From: Stenotrophomonas sp. UBA7346
GTDB taxonomy: Bacteria; Pseudomonadota; Gammaproteobacteria; Xanthomonadales; Xanthomonadaceae
Assembly (NCBI GenBank): GCA_002471015.1
Contig: DKPB01000038.1
Location: forward strand, 72,823 to 136,822
DNA: 64,000 nt
Reading direction: 5' to 3'
The notes under the pieces were generated by a model. The model worked only from the letters and a program-made list of their open reading frames with translations. It searched no databases and was not told where the DNA came from. A program made the translations under genes and the position numbers. Positions 19,217 to 27,556 of this stretch are shown piece after piece (positions within the stretch are counted from its first letter, which is position 1; each line of letters begins with the position of its first letter).

Positions 19217-19286
19217 ACCTGCCGGCGTAGCCAGGGCAACGACGTGCCTGCACCCGTTGCGCCACCTGTAGCCCCCGGAGAACGCC

Positions 19287-19649
19287 ATGTCGGAACCGAC
19301 CCATACCCGTTACACACTTGCCGTACTGGACCTGGCGCGCTCCACCGACTACTACGCATCCGTGCTGGGCTTGGCCATGGATTTCGCCGCGCCGGGCTGG
19401 AGCTTCATGTCACGCGGCAGCTTCCGGGTGATGCTGGGCGAATGCACCGATGCGATCCCGCCGCAGGAATTGGGTGATCATTCCTGGTATGGCTATGTGA
19501 CGGTTTCCGATGCCACGGCCCTGTTCCAGGAATACCGCGCCGCGGGCGCCGAATTCACCCAGCCGCTTGCCGACAAACCCTGGGGCATGCGTGAATTCGG
19601 TGTACGCACCATCGACGGCCACCGCCTGATGTTCGGCCAGGAACTCTAG
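19287..19649 (+). CDS. VOC (glyoxalase/bleomycin-resistance) superfamily protein
   Basis: A 120-residue protein with paired beta-alpha-beta-beta-beta modules. It starts MSEPTHTRYTLAVLDLARST and has YYASVLGLAMDF, GSFRVMLGE, DSATALFQEYRAAG-like and REFGVRTIDGHRLMFGQ blocks. The C-terminal DGHRLMFGQ fits the metal/substrate site of VOC proteins. It could be a lyase, a dioxygenase fragment or a drug-binding protein; nothing in the context decides. Confidence 0.85.
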   Translation: MSEPTHTRYTLAVLDLARSTDYYASVLGLAMDFAAPGWSFMSRGSFRVMLGECTDAIPPQELGDHSWYGYVTVSDATALFQEYRAAGAEFTQPLADKPWGMREFGVRTIDGHRLMFGQEL

Positions 19650-19727
19650 CGCAGCACGCAACACCGCAATGCAGATCCAAGGAAGTTCCGTGTAACCACA
19701 CGCAGCACCTGATCAGGAATCACCCGC

Positions 19728-20024
19728 ATGCAGTGGATTGATGATCTTGAAATGGAAGCCTGGAACAGCGTGATCGAAGAGCTGGTCTGGCACCTACGCA
19801 ACGGCCGCACACCTACCACCATCACCCGCAGGTTCGAGCCAGAGCGTGGCATCGAGTTCCGCTTCAGCAACGCCGCCGCCAGCTTCCTGGCCATCGCTGA
19901 TACGTCACTGGAACAACACTGGAAGGATGCCGTCGCCATCATCGGCCGCTTCCCTCAGCTCAATGCCACCCGCCTGCATTGCGGCTGCGCCGATCCAGCC
20001 GCACCCCACCGGGTGCAGGCCTAA
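19728..20024 (+). CDS. Hypothetical protein, 98 residues
   Basis: I do not recognise this family. The product starts MQWIDDLEMEAWNSVIEEL and is mixed alpha/beta, with no signal peptide or membrane segment, and ends in a Cys-containing tail. Codon usage looks like the neighbours. It follows the VOC gene in the same direction after a 78-base gap and overlaps the stop of the convergent Tli4-like gene by 4 bases. It is probably a real gene, but that is not certain. Confidence 0.5.
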   Translation: MQWIDDLEMEAWNSVIEELVWHLRNGRTPTTITRRFEPERGIEFRFSNAAASFLAIADTSLEQHWKDAVAIIGRFPQLNATRLHCGCADPAAPHRVQA

Positions 20025-21007
20025 TCCGCGCCAGGCCTTGCTCGCAGGCTGCCGAGCAGCTGATCCCATACCTGCAACGCCTCCTCATCACTGCTGAACG
20101 CAGTTGCCGTCTGCGTGCCCAACTGCAACGACAGGAAGGGCCGCTGCAAGGATTCCGGCTGCCCCTGGAACTCCCACAGGAACCGGTACTCCGGACCGTC
20201 ATCGGTATCGCTACGGACCAATAATTCGTCGCCGGCAAGCCCATCGACGCTGCGCTTGCCGGCACGCAACCGCACCGTGCCCGCTGGCAGCGCACCTGCA
20301 CGCTGCAACAGTCCGCGGTCAGGCCTGCCCACCACGCGCGACATCAGGCTCGCCCCCGCCCCTGCATGGCCAGGCACCTGCAGTGCCACGATCAGTTCCT
20401 CGGTATTGAGGCGTGCACCCCGGATGAAACCCGAATCGATGCAGAACCCAGGCCCCGTCGGCAAGGTCGCCGCATCCCGGTAGTGGATGCGTGGGCGCAG
20501 CGCGCGAAGATTGTCGATCGCCGCCGGCAGCCTTGCCGCATCGGTCTGCGCACTGACAAGGAACAGCACCCGCTGCGCCGGATCATGGATGTGCAGCTCC
20601 TGCAGTTGGCCGGCACGGCTGCTGTCACTGAGCCATGAGGTCTGCACGACGGCAGTGTCATCCAGGTGGGTGCTGCCTACCCACATGCTGCCGCCATCAC
20701 GATGCCGCGCCTGCCGCAGCTCGCTCTCGCGTGCGGCAAGCAGCTGCTGGAAGTCGGCGTGACCTATTCCATGCCGTGTGGTGACGCGCTTGGCTGCATG
20801 GATGTAGAGGGGCTGCGCAGCAGGCGCCGGCAACGCGTTGACAAGAAAGCGCCCAATGCAGGCGCCGCCGGCAGGGACATCCATTGGCCCAGGCCTGGCC
20901 ACGGCCTTGCCCATCGCCGCCAGCACCAGCAGGGCAATAGTTGCCGCGGCGCGCCGACCGCTGCGGTTGCAGCGTCCCGTCTTCGAAGTCAACGTATTGC
21001 GCTCCAT
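20021..21007 (-). CDS. Tli4-family type VI secretion immunity protein (orphan)
   Basis: A 328-residue exported protein. The start MERNTLTSKTG leads into a hydrophobic segment at residues about 20-35 (AAATIALLVLAAMG), read as a signal anchor. The C-terminal 90 residues match the Tli4 C-terminal domain as I know it: VDGLAGDELLVR, YRFLWEFQG, PFLSLQLGTQ and EEALQVWDQLLGSLRARP. Tli4 proteins neutralise Tle4-type phospholipase effectors in the periplasm. No lipase, VgrG, PAAR or adaptor gene lies nearby. ATG 21007 was chosen because upstream codons overlap the ProP-like gene in an unrelated frame. The sequence supports the family; protection against a specific toxin is inferred. Confidence 0.7.
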   Translation of the reverse strand: MERNTLTSKTGRCNRSGRRAAATIALLVLAAMGKAVARPGPMDVPAGGACIGRFLVNALPAPAAQPLYIHAAKRVTTRHGIGHADFQQLLAARESELRQARHRDGGSMWVGSTHLDDTAVVQTSWLSDSSRAGQLQELHIHDPAQRVLFLVSAQTDAARLPAAIDNLRALRPRIHYRDAATLPTGPGFCIDSGFIRGARLNTEELIVALQVPGHAGAGASLMSRVVGRPDRGLLQRAGALPAGTVRLRAGKRSVDGLAGDELLVRSDTDDGPEYRFLWEFQGQPESLQRPFLSLQLGTQTATAFSSDEEALQVWDQLLGSLRARPGAD

Positions 21008-21152
21008 GCACCGTCCTGTTCGGGATCCAAAGCCAGCCTCGCCGACGCCATCGCCGGGACGACAGAATCTGCAGGGCATGCTCTGCCCTGCAGATCCTAC
21101 CTCTGTGCGCGCCCAGGATGCGTCAGGACGAGGCGGACGCGGCTGCCGGACC

Positions 21153-22682
21153 TCAGGCCAGATCCGGGTGCCGGTCCACCAACCCCTGCTTGCGGCGCTC
21201 CAGTTCGGACAGCTTCGCCTGCAGGTCACTGATCTCACCATCCAGCTCTTCCACGCTGGCTTCGATGTGGTCGTAGGCCTGCTGCAGCAGTTCGCGGGCC
21301 TCGCGCCGGTTGGACGCGTTGGGGGTGTCGCCGCGCAGTGGCTTGTTGGCGGTTTCACGCATGAACCAGGCCGTCACCAGCCCGATGCACGCGACCACCA
21401 TCAGGTAGTACGCCGGCATCATCAGGTTGCCGGTTGCTTCCACCAACCAGGCGGCGGCTGTCGGGGTGACACCCGCGATGATCACCGAGATGTTGAATGC
21501 CGTAGCCAACGCGCTGTAGCGCACACGGGTGGGAAACATGGCCGGCAAGGTCGAGGCCATCACCCCGATCAGGCAGTTCAGCAACACCGCCAGCAGCAAC
21601 AGGCCAACGAAGATCCAGCCGATGTTGCCACTGGTGATCAGGTGGAACGCCGGGATGGCCGCCACCAGCAAGCCCAGGCTGCCGGCCGCGATGAAGGGAC
21701 GGCGACCAATGCGATCACTGGCCATCCCCACGAAGGGCTGCACGAACAGCATGCCCACCATCACCACGATGATGATCAGCACGCCGTGGTCCTCGGAGTA
21801 ATGCAGGTTGTGCGCCAGGTAGGTGGGCATATAGGTAAGCAGCATGTAGTAGGTGACATTGGTCACCAGCACGATGCCGACGCAGACCAGCAGCGACCGC
21901 CAGTACGTGCTGACGATCTCCTTGAAGGAAATACGTGGCGCGCTGCCCACTGCGTCCTGGTCCTCCTTTTCCATGCGCTCCAACTGCTCGGTGAAGGCAG
22001 GCGTTTCCTCGGCGGCATGACGCAGGTACAGGCCGATCAGGCCCAACGGCGCAGCCAGGAAAAACGGGATACGCCAGCCCCATTCGAGGAACTGCGCCTC
22101 GCCGACAATACTGCTGAGCAGTACCACCACACCGGCACCGGAGACGAAGCCGATGATGGATCCGAAGTCCAGCCAACTGCTCAGGAAGCCGCGGCGACGG
22201 TCAGGCGAGAACTCGGCCACGAATACCGCCGCACCGGTGTACTCGCCGCCCACGGAGAAACCCTGAGCCAGTTTGCACAGCAGCAGCAGAATGGGCGCGA
22301 GGATGCCGATGCTTTCATAGGACGGAATCAGGCCAATGCAGAAGGTGCTGATGGCCATCAGGATGATGGTGGCCGACAACACCTTCTGTCGTCCAAAGCG
22401 GTCCCCCATCACACCAAAGAACACGCCCCCCAACGGCCGCACCAGGAAGGGCACCGAGAACGTCGCCAAGGCGGCAATCGTCTGCACGCTGGGCGAGGCG
22501 TCCGGAAAAAACACCTTGCCCAGTGCGTAGGCAACAAAGCCATAGACACCAAAGTCAAACCACTCCATGGCATTGCCAAGGGCGGCGGCCGTTACCGCCT
22601 TCTTGACCTTGGCCTTGTCGATGACAGTGATGTCGTCGATCTGGAGCGGCGCGTTGCGATTGTTGGAATCATCTGCGGACAT
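21153..22682 (-). CDS. proP: ProP-like MFS osmolyte/proton symporter
   Basis: A 509-residue major facilitator protein with 12 membrane segments of the metabolite:H+ symporter family. The signatures are ALGNAMEWFDFGVYG and the loop motif GDRFGRQKVL. What points to ProP is the C-terminus: from about residue 460 it forms a heptad-rich helix (YDHIEASVEELDGEISDLQ and AKLSELERRKQGL) like the coiled coil that tunes ProP to osmolality. ATG 22682 (MSADDSNNRN) has GGAGGA 11 bases upstream. ProP imports proline, glycine betaine and related solutes. The precise solutes here are not known. Confidence 0.85.
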   Translation of the reverse strand: MSADDSNNRNAPLQIDDITVIDKAKVKKAVTAAALGNAMEWFDFGVYGFVAYALGKVFFPDASPSVQTIAALATFSVPFLVRPLGGVFFGVMGDRFGRQKVLSATIILMAISTFCIGLIPSYESIGILAPILLLLCKLAQGFSVGGEYTGAAVFVAEFSPDRRRGFLSSWLDFGSIIGFVSGAGVVVLLSSIVGEAQFLEWGWRIPFFLAAPLGLIGLYLRHAAEETPAFTEQLERMEKEDQDAVGSAPRISFKEIVSTYWRSLLVCVGIVLVTNVTYYMLLTYMPTYLAHNLHYSEDHGVLIIIVVMVGMLFVQPFVGMASDRIGRRPFIAAGSLGLLVAAIPAFHLITSGNIGWIFVGLLLLAVLLNCLIGVMASTLPAMFPTRVRYSALATAFNISVIIAGVTPTAAAWLVEATGNLMMPAYYLMVVACIGLVTAWFMRETANKPLRGDTPNASNRREARELLQQAYDHIEASVEELDGEISDLQAKLSELERRKQGLVDRHPDLA

Positions 22683-22997
22683 GCAGGACCAATCCTCCCG
22701 AGTTGGATGGGATACGTGCACGGACATGCGGGAAAACCCGGCGCAGGCCGAAATGCGCACGAATGAATGACCCACGGCGCAGCCGCGGGAACGGTCGGGG
22801 ACAGAAAGAACCGGGATGGACCCGGAAAAGGCGCGATGCCAAGCTGTCCAGGTACCCGCAGGCCAAGGCCTTGCGTCAGACGCAACGGGATACCAAGCCC
22901 AACAAGCTTAACGAAACAGGCGTTAAGAAGACTTAAAGAGGCGGCAAATCTACAACTGAACGCGCGGATACATGCATTTCACGCTGCCATCTCCGCT
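22683..22997. other. Intergenic, nothing recognised
   Basis: This 315-base stretch between the ProP-like and DUF2809 genes has a small CCGGG/CCCGG hairpin near 22810-22825 and an AT-richer patch around 22900. I saw no gene, no repeat and no clear terminator. It probably holds the proP promoter. Confidence 0.5.
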
Positions 22998-23411
22998 TCA
23001 GCGCAGTCGCCGATGCGCAGCTTTCACTCCTGCGACCAGCACACAGCCCACCGCATAACAGGCAATATCGCCCCACGAAAACGTGTTGCCGATGACCGTA
23101 TACATCACGTCGCCGCGCACGAAACCCAGGCGCTCGGCCATGCCGAAATACTGTGCCAACTCCACCAGGCAGGCAAACAGAAATACCGCCCACAGCAGCA
23201 CGCGATCGTTGATGCATAACACGCTGCGTGCGGCCGCGTACAACAGCACCACCACCAGCACATCGCCCAGGTAGGCACGTACCCAGGCCACGTGCGGCAG
23301 GCCCATGGCGATGATCAGCTCAACCGCGAAGACCAGCACTGCAAGCAACAGGTAACGACCATTGAATGCAAACACCGGGGCTGACCCGCCATGCTCAACG
23401 CCAGTTTGCAT
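22998..23411 (-). CDS. DUF2809 family membrane protein
   Basis: A 137-residue protein with four hydrophobic segments. RYLLLAVLVFAVELIIAMG, YLGDVLVVVLLYA, VLLWAVFLFACLVELAQYFG and GDIACYAVGCVLVAG are the recognisable blocks of DUF2809. The function is unknown. ATG 23411 (MQTGVEHGG) lies inside the end of the upstream DUF3228 gene (17-base overlap), which suggests the two are co-transcribed. Confidence 0.82.
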   Translation of the reverse strand: MQTGVEHGGSAPVFAFNGRYLLLAVLVFAVELIIAMGLPHVAWVRAYLGDVLVVVLLYAAARSVLCINDRVLLWAVFLFACLVELAQYFGMAERLGFVRGDVMYTVIGNTFSWGDIACYAVGCVLVAGVKAAHRRLR

Positions 23412-23949
23412 TTGCCTGCCAGAATTCCACCGCACGCTGGTACGCGGCGCGATCGATTGGTACACCGGACCCGCCCTCCTCCACACCCAGGGCATTGCGC
23501 ATCATGGTGATCGGCGCCATGGGGATCTCGTCCGGCGTGGCGGTGTACAGGCAACCAACCACACCCCAGTCCGCATCGATGGGGGAGCCCTCCTTCTGCA
23601 GCTGCTCCCGGCTGTAAAGGATTACCACCAGGTAGTTCGCCACCGGCACATCCACACCTTCAAACCAACGCACCAGCACCGGCAGTTCGTCACGGTTGCG
23701 CGCCTCGTAGGCCGAACGCAGCAGGTGGCGGTTTTCATCGGTCACCGGCACGGTCAGGCAGCGGGTAGTGGTCCAGTTGCGATAGACATGGAGCTTGCAG
23801 AACGGCGCATAGCCATCGAGCACCACATCGGCTGCGTTCGCGTTCAAGTACTGCTCGAACTGCTCGGCACTGCAGTCCTGGATGGTGTTTGGGCGCGGCG
23901 TGCGCGGAAACAGGCGGGGGCGGGCAAACGGCGTCAGGTAGATGGACAT
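23395..23949 (-). CDS. DUF3228 family protein
   Basis: A 184-residue soluble protein starting MSIYLTPFARPRLFPRTPRP. The recognisable stretches are GYAPFCKLHVYRNWTTTRCL, ANYLVVILYSREQL and DWGVVGCLYTATPDEIPMAP. These agree with the DUF3228 family, which has no known function. It has no signal peptide. I used ATG 23949 rather than the upstream in-frame codon because the family begins near this residue and GGAAGTG lies before it. Its stop is overlapped by the DUF2809 gene. Confidence 0.82.
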   Translation of the reverse strand: MSIYLTPFARPRLFPRTPRPNTIQDCSAEQFEQYLNANAADVVLDGYAPFCKLHVYRNWTTTRCLTVPVTDENRHLLRSAYEARNRDELPVLVRWFEGVDVPVANYLVVILYSREQLQKEGSPIDADWGVVGCLYTATPDEIPMAPITMMRNALGVEEGGSGVPIDRAAYQRAVEFWQANANWR

Positions 23950-24134
23950 CATCACTTCCAGCAATGGCTGGTGGCATTGTCGGCGATGCCAGCTTGGACG
24001 GGAACCGCGATGGCCAACCCCACCTGCAAGAACGCTTGATCACTGAACCGCCGCACTTGCCTGCACACCACTCCGACAGCCTTGCGACAACCTGCCCGCG
24101 ACAGTGCCAACGTCACTCCTACCGGGCTGCGCCC

Positions 24135-24887
24135 ATGCCCCGCGACGAACTTTCCAGCAAGGTCCCCGCCATCACCCTCGGCTTCTGGGTCACCAAGATC
24201 CTGGCCACCACCCTGGGGGAAATCGGCGGCGATGCCGTCACCATGTCGATGCACCTCGGCTACCTGCTGGGCACCGCAGTGTTCGCCACACTGTTCATCC
24301 TGGCAGTGCGAGGGCAGATCCGCGCGCAGCGCTTCCAACCCTGGACCTACTGGCCGGCCATCATCGCCAGCACCACCGTCGGTACCACCCTGGCCGACTA
24401 CGTCGACCGTTCGCTGGGTATCGGCTACACCGGCGGCACGGCACTGCTGCTCGGCCTGCTGTTGCTGACTCTGTGGGTCTGGCACCGCAGCACCGGCAGC
24501 GTCTCCGTCAGTCGCATCACGACGCCACGCGATGAGATGTTCTATTGGCTGACCATCACCTTCTCGCAGACGCTGGGTACGGCATTGGGCGACTGGGCCG
24601 CTGATACCCAGGGGCTGGGCTACGGCGGCGGCATTGCGGTGTTTGCCGGGCTGCTGGCGCTGGTTGCCCTGCTGTCCTGGCGCAGCCAGCTCTCGCGGAC
24701 ACTGCTGTTCTGGATGGCCTTCATCCTGACCCGCCCGTTGGGCGCGGTGGTCGGTGATTTCCTCGACAAACCCCTCGATCACGGTGGATTGGCACTGAGC
24801 CGATACGCTGCCTCGCTGGTGCTGCTGCTGGCCATCGTGGCCTGCGTGGCCCTGCTGCCGCAGCGCCCGGCACCGCGGGCGCACTAG
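24135..24887 (+). CDS. COG4705-type membrane protein with four internal repeats
   Basis: A 250-residue membrane protein of about eight hydrophobic segments. A motif with the form LG-x3-GD-x(6-10)-G-Y-x-x-G occurs four times: residues 21-47 (TTLGEIGGDAVTM), 78-102 (TTVGTTLADYVDRS), 143-167 (QTLGTALGDWAADT) and 197-222 (RPLGAVVGDFLDKP). The Asp residues D33, D88, D153 and D208 sit at equivalent places, which suggests a pseudo-fourfold pore or carrier. The family is annotated only as an uncharacterised membrane-anchored protein. ATG 24135 (MPRDELSSKV) begins the family's conserved start. It runs in the same direction as metF, 89 bases away. Confidence 0.78.
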   Translation: MPRDELSSKVPAITLGFWVTKILATTLGEIGGDAVTMSMHLGYLLGTAVFATLFILAVRGQIRAQRFQPWTYWPAIIASTTVGTTLADYVDRSLGIGYTGGTALLLGLLLLTLWVWHRSTGSVSVSRITTPRDEMFYWLTITFSQTLGTALGDWAADTQGLGYGGGIAVFAGLLALVALLSWRSQLSRTLLFWMAFILTRPLGAVVGDFLDKPLDHGGLALSRYAASLVLLLAIVACVALLPQRPAPRAH

Positions 24888-24915
24888 CGGCGCCGCGCAG
24901 TCACGCCTGCAACCA

Positions 24916-24946
24916 TTGCATATCCATCTTGATGGAGAGATATAAT
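24916..24946 (+). promoter_or_regulatory. Candidate metF promoter with palindromic operator
   Basis: TTGCAT (24916-24921) and a perfect TATAAT (24941-24946) are 19 bases apart. Between them lies the palindrome CCATCTTGATGG (24924-24935), well placed for a repressor. Methionine-cycle regulators act on metF in related bacteria, but which one would bind here cannot be told. Confidence 0.45.
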
Positions 24947-24976
24947 GGCCGGCAATCCGCCCCGCACGGCTGCCCC

Positions 24977-25807
24977 ATGACTGCCCTCAGCTTCGAGTTC
25001 TACCCGCCCAAGACCGACGACCAGCGCGCCCAGCTGGACCGTACTGCCGCAAAGCTCAAGGACCATGCCCCCGAGTACGTGTCCTGCACCTTCGGCGCCG
25101 GCGGCTCCACGCTGAGCTACACCTCCGAAACCGTGCGCCACCTCAACCAGCACCACGGCCTGCAGGCGGCCCCCCACCTGTCCTGCGTTGGCGGCACCCG
25201 CGAGGAGATCCGCGAGCTGCTCAAGCTGTACCGCGCCATTGGCGTCAAGCGCATCGTCGCTCTGCGCGGCGACCTGCCCTCGGGCATGGGCTTTCCCGGC
25301 GACCTGCGTTATGCCTCGGAACTGATCAGCTTCATCCGTGCCGAACACGGCGACGCCTTCCGCATCGAAGTCGGCGCCTATCCGGAAACCCACCCGCAAG
25401 CCAATGACGCGCTGGCCGACCTGCGCCACTTCAAGACCAAGATCGATGCCGGTGCCGACGCTGCGATCACCCAGTACTTCTACAACACCGACGCCTATTT
25501 CCACTTCGTCGATGCGGTGCGTGCGCTGGGCGTGGACGTGCCGATCATTCCGGGGGTGATGCCGATCTCCAACTTCAGCCAGCTGCGGCGGTTCTCCGAG
25601 CAGTGCGGCGCCGAGATCCCGCGCTGGATCAGCAAACGCATGCAGGCCTTCGGCGACGACGCCGAATCCGTGCGCAGTTTCGGTGCCGACGTGGTCGCGT
25701 CGCTGTGCGAACGGTTGATCGACGGCGGCGCGCCTTCGCTGCACTTCTACACCCTCAACCTGGCCAAGCCGACCAACGCCGTGCTGCAGCGCCTGGGCCG
25801 CCGCTGA
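24977..25807 (+). CDS. metF: 5,10-methylenetetrahydrofolate reductase
   Basis: Reduces methylene-THF to methyl-THF, which supplies the methyl group for methionine. The 276-residue TIM-barrel protein starts MTALSFEFYPPKTDDQRAQL with the catalytic Glu in SFEFYPP. FAD-site blocks are visible: VSCTFGAGGSTL, RIVALRGDLPSGMG and DAAITQYFYNTDAYF. The length is slightly short but complete (E. coli 296). ATG 24977 lies 30 bases after the TATAAT box. It is separated from ahcY by an accessory region. Confidence 0.97.
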   Translation: MTALSFEFYPPKTDDQRAQLDRTAAKLKDHAPEYVSCTFGAGGSTLSYTSETVRHLNQHHGLQAAPHLSCVGGTREEIRELLKLYRAIGVKRIVALRGDLPSGMGFPGDLRYASELISFIRAEHGDAFRIEVGAYPETHPQANDALADLRHFKTKIDAGADAAITQYFYNTDAYFHFVDAVRALGVDVPIIPGVMPISNFSQLRRFSEQCGAEIPRWISKRMQAFGDDAESVRSFGADVVASLCERLIDGGAPSLHFYTLNLAKPTNAVLQRLGRR

Positions 25808-25859
25808 ACACCTACATTCGTCACATCCGGCGTGCGCGGACAACCGCTACCCTTGTGTG

Positions 25860-26483
25860 ATGCGAATCGTGTTGGTTCTACTGCTGTGCTGCAGCGCCCT
25901 GCTCGCCCCTGCGGCGCAGGCGCAGAAGATCAACCGCTGCACCAATGCCCAGGGGCAGACGGTGTACGGCGACAAACCCTGTGAAACCATGGGCGCGCGC
26001 GCACGGCTGCTGCCGGCACCGCGCGCGACGGGCAGCGCCGGTCTGTACCGCGACAGCTGCGCACGCCGCTTGAGCGAAGTGGTGGGCCTGATCCAGAGCG
26101 CCAGTGATGCACGTGACCCGAACCGGTTGTCCAGCATCTACCTGTGGACGGGGCTGTCCAATGCCGCCGCCACCCGCGTCATGGACCGGTTGGACGAGAT
26201 CGTGCAGCGGCCGTTGCTGGACATCGCACCGGTATTCCCTGAGCCGCCCCCCTACGAGCCCGAGCCCACCCTGCCCTTCACCTATACCGATGGCACACCG
26301 GTAGAGCCGGGCGCGGCAAGCACTGGCGAGACAAGCGAGTATGCGCCCGCCCCGTCGGCCCCCTATGCGCCACGGCGGCCGGTGGCACTGCGCCTTGAAC
26401 AGACGCTGCCACGCAGCAACACGCCCACGCGCACCATTTTCCACCTGCGCCGGCAGTACAACTGCTTCTGGATAAGCCTGTAG
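25860..26483 (+). CDS. Exported DUF4124 protein, long form
   Basis: A 207-residue protein with a clear signal peptide (MRIVLVLLLCCSALLAPAAQA). The mature start QKINRCTNAQGQTVYGDKPC is the DUF4124 motif. After a helical middle domain (residues about 65-115) comes a Pro-rich stretch (FPEPPPYEPEPTLPF) and a basic C-terminus with one more Cys. The role is unknown. It runs in the same direction as metF, with its ATG 52 bases after the metF stop, and converges on the Nudix gene. Confidence 0.78.
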   Translation: MRIVLVLLLCCSALLAPAAQAQKINRCTNAQGQTVYGDKPCETMGARARLLPAPRATGSAGLYRDSCARRLSEVVGLIQSASDARDPNRLSSIYLWTGLSNAAATRVMDRLDEIVQRPLLDIAPVFPEPPPYEPEPTLPFTYTDGTPVEPGAASTGETSEYAPAPSAPYAPRRPVALRLEQTLPRSNTPTRTIFHLRRQYNCFWISL

Positions 26484-26492
26484 GGGCCGGGC

Positions 26493-27446
26493 TCAGGCCG
26501 GCTGCAGGGCCGGCCACAGGCTGCGGATGGCCGCTACGCCCAGTGCGCCATGCCGGCGGGCGGTGACCACGTCGGCAGGCGCCAGCCCGCCAATCGCATA
26601 CAGCGGCAGCGACACCCGCTCGCGCAGTTGTTCAAATCCTTCCCAGCCCAGCACCGGCGCACCCGGATGGCTGGCCGTGGCCTGTACCGGCCCCAGCACC
26701 GCGAAATCGCAACCCAAGCGCTGGGCTGCCTGCAGCTGCGCAAGGTCGTGGCAGGACGCGGCCACCAGCTGCGAGGCCGGCAAGGGGCGTGCATCGAGCT
26801 GCAGCAGTTGCTCCCCGCCCAGATGGACGCCCACCCCCAGCTCGCGGGCAAGCTCGATGTCGCGGTTGAGCAGCAGCTCGGCCTGGCGGCCGAAACGGGC
26901 CACCGCTGTGCGCGCCAGCTCGGCACGATCCGCCGCGGCCGGGGTACGCAGCTGCACACGGCGCAGGCCGCCATCGATGGCACTCTCCAGCCCCGCCAAC
27001 CAGCCCTCGGCACCGCCACCGACGTCCGGCGTCACCAGATAGCATTCGGGCTGGTGCAGGGCGGCCACCACCGGCAGATCCGCCGGCGGCATCGAATAAC
27101 GGCCGAGCTTGTCGGCATTGACCCAGGTGATGGCTTGGCCTTCGCGGCCGCGTGCTGTGCCTTTCCATTGCCGCACCATGCGCACTTCCAGGCGCAGGCG
27201 CTTGTCCGGATACAGCTGCGGCACTTCCATCACCCACTCGCCCACCTCGGCCTCGATGCCCAGCTCTTCGCGCAGTTCGCGCACCAGCGCCTGTTCGGAG
27301 CTCTCGCCGGGCTCGCGCTTGCCGCCTGGGAACTCCCACAGCCCGGCCATGTCGCTGTTGCCGGTACGGCGGTTGAGCAGGATGCGGCCGCGTGCGTCGG
27401 TGATGACGGCGGCGACCACGTGGATTGAGCGTGAAGGAGATGTCAT
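26493..27446 (-). CDS. Nudix (MutT) hydrolase fused to a ThiE/TenI-like domain
   Basis: A 317-residue fusion. Residues 1-130 are a MutT-type Nudix domain with a full Nudix box (GGKREPGESSEQALVREL then REELGI), expected to hydrolyse oxidised or other nucleoside triphosphates such as 8-oxo-dGTP. Residues about 135-317 are a thiamine-phosphate-synthase-like barrel (VHLGGEQLLQL, FAVLGPVQATASHPGAP, LYAIGGLAPADVVTA). The ThiE Lys of the T-x-x-K segment is His here, so thiamine synthesis is doubtful. The fusion is known in gammaproteobacteria, next to secA as here. Confidence 0.92.
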   Translation of the reverse strand: MTSPSRSIHVVAAVITDARGRILLNRRTGNSDMAGLWEFPGGKREPGESSEQALVRELREELGIEAEVGEWVMEVPQLYPDKRLRLEVRMVRQWKGTARGREGQAITWVNADKLGRYSMPPADLPVVAALHQPECYLVTPDVGGGAEGWLAGLESAIDGGLRRVQLRTPAAADRAELARTAVARFGRQAELLLNRDIELARELGVGVHLGGEQLLQLDARPLPASQLVAASCHDLAQLQAAQRLGCDFAVLGPVQATASHPGAPVLGWEGFEQLRERVSLPLYAIGGLAPADVVTARRHGALGVAAIRSLWPALQPA

Positions 27447-27556
27447 GCCCCGAGAATGCCGAAAGTCGCACTACCAACGCAATCTTTCCTTCGGGGCAGC
27501 GGTGGCGGGGGCTGGGGGCGGCTGAACCTGGCGCCGCGGATTCCGGAACAAGGGCG

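Noticed and set aside
21008..21358. Longer N-terminus for the Tli4-like protein
   Set aside because: The extra codons overlap the end of the ProP-like gene in another frame, and the hydrophobic signal segment follows only after ATG 21007.
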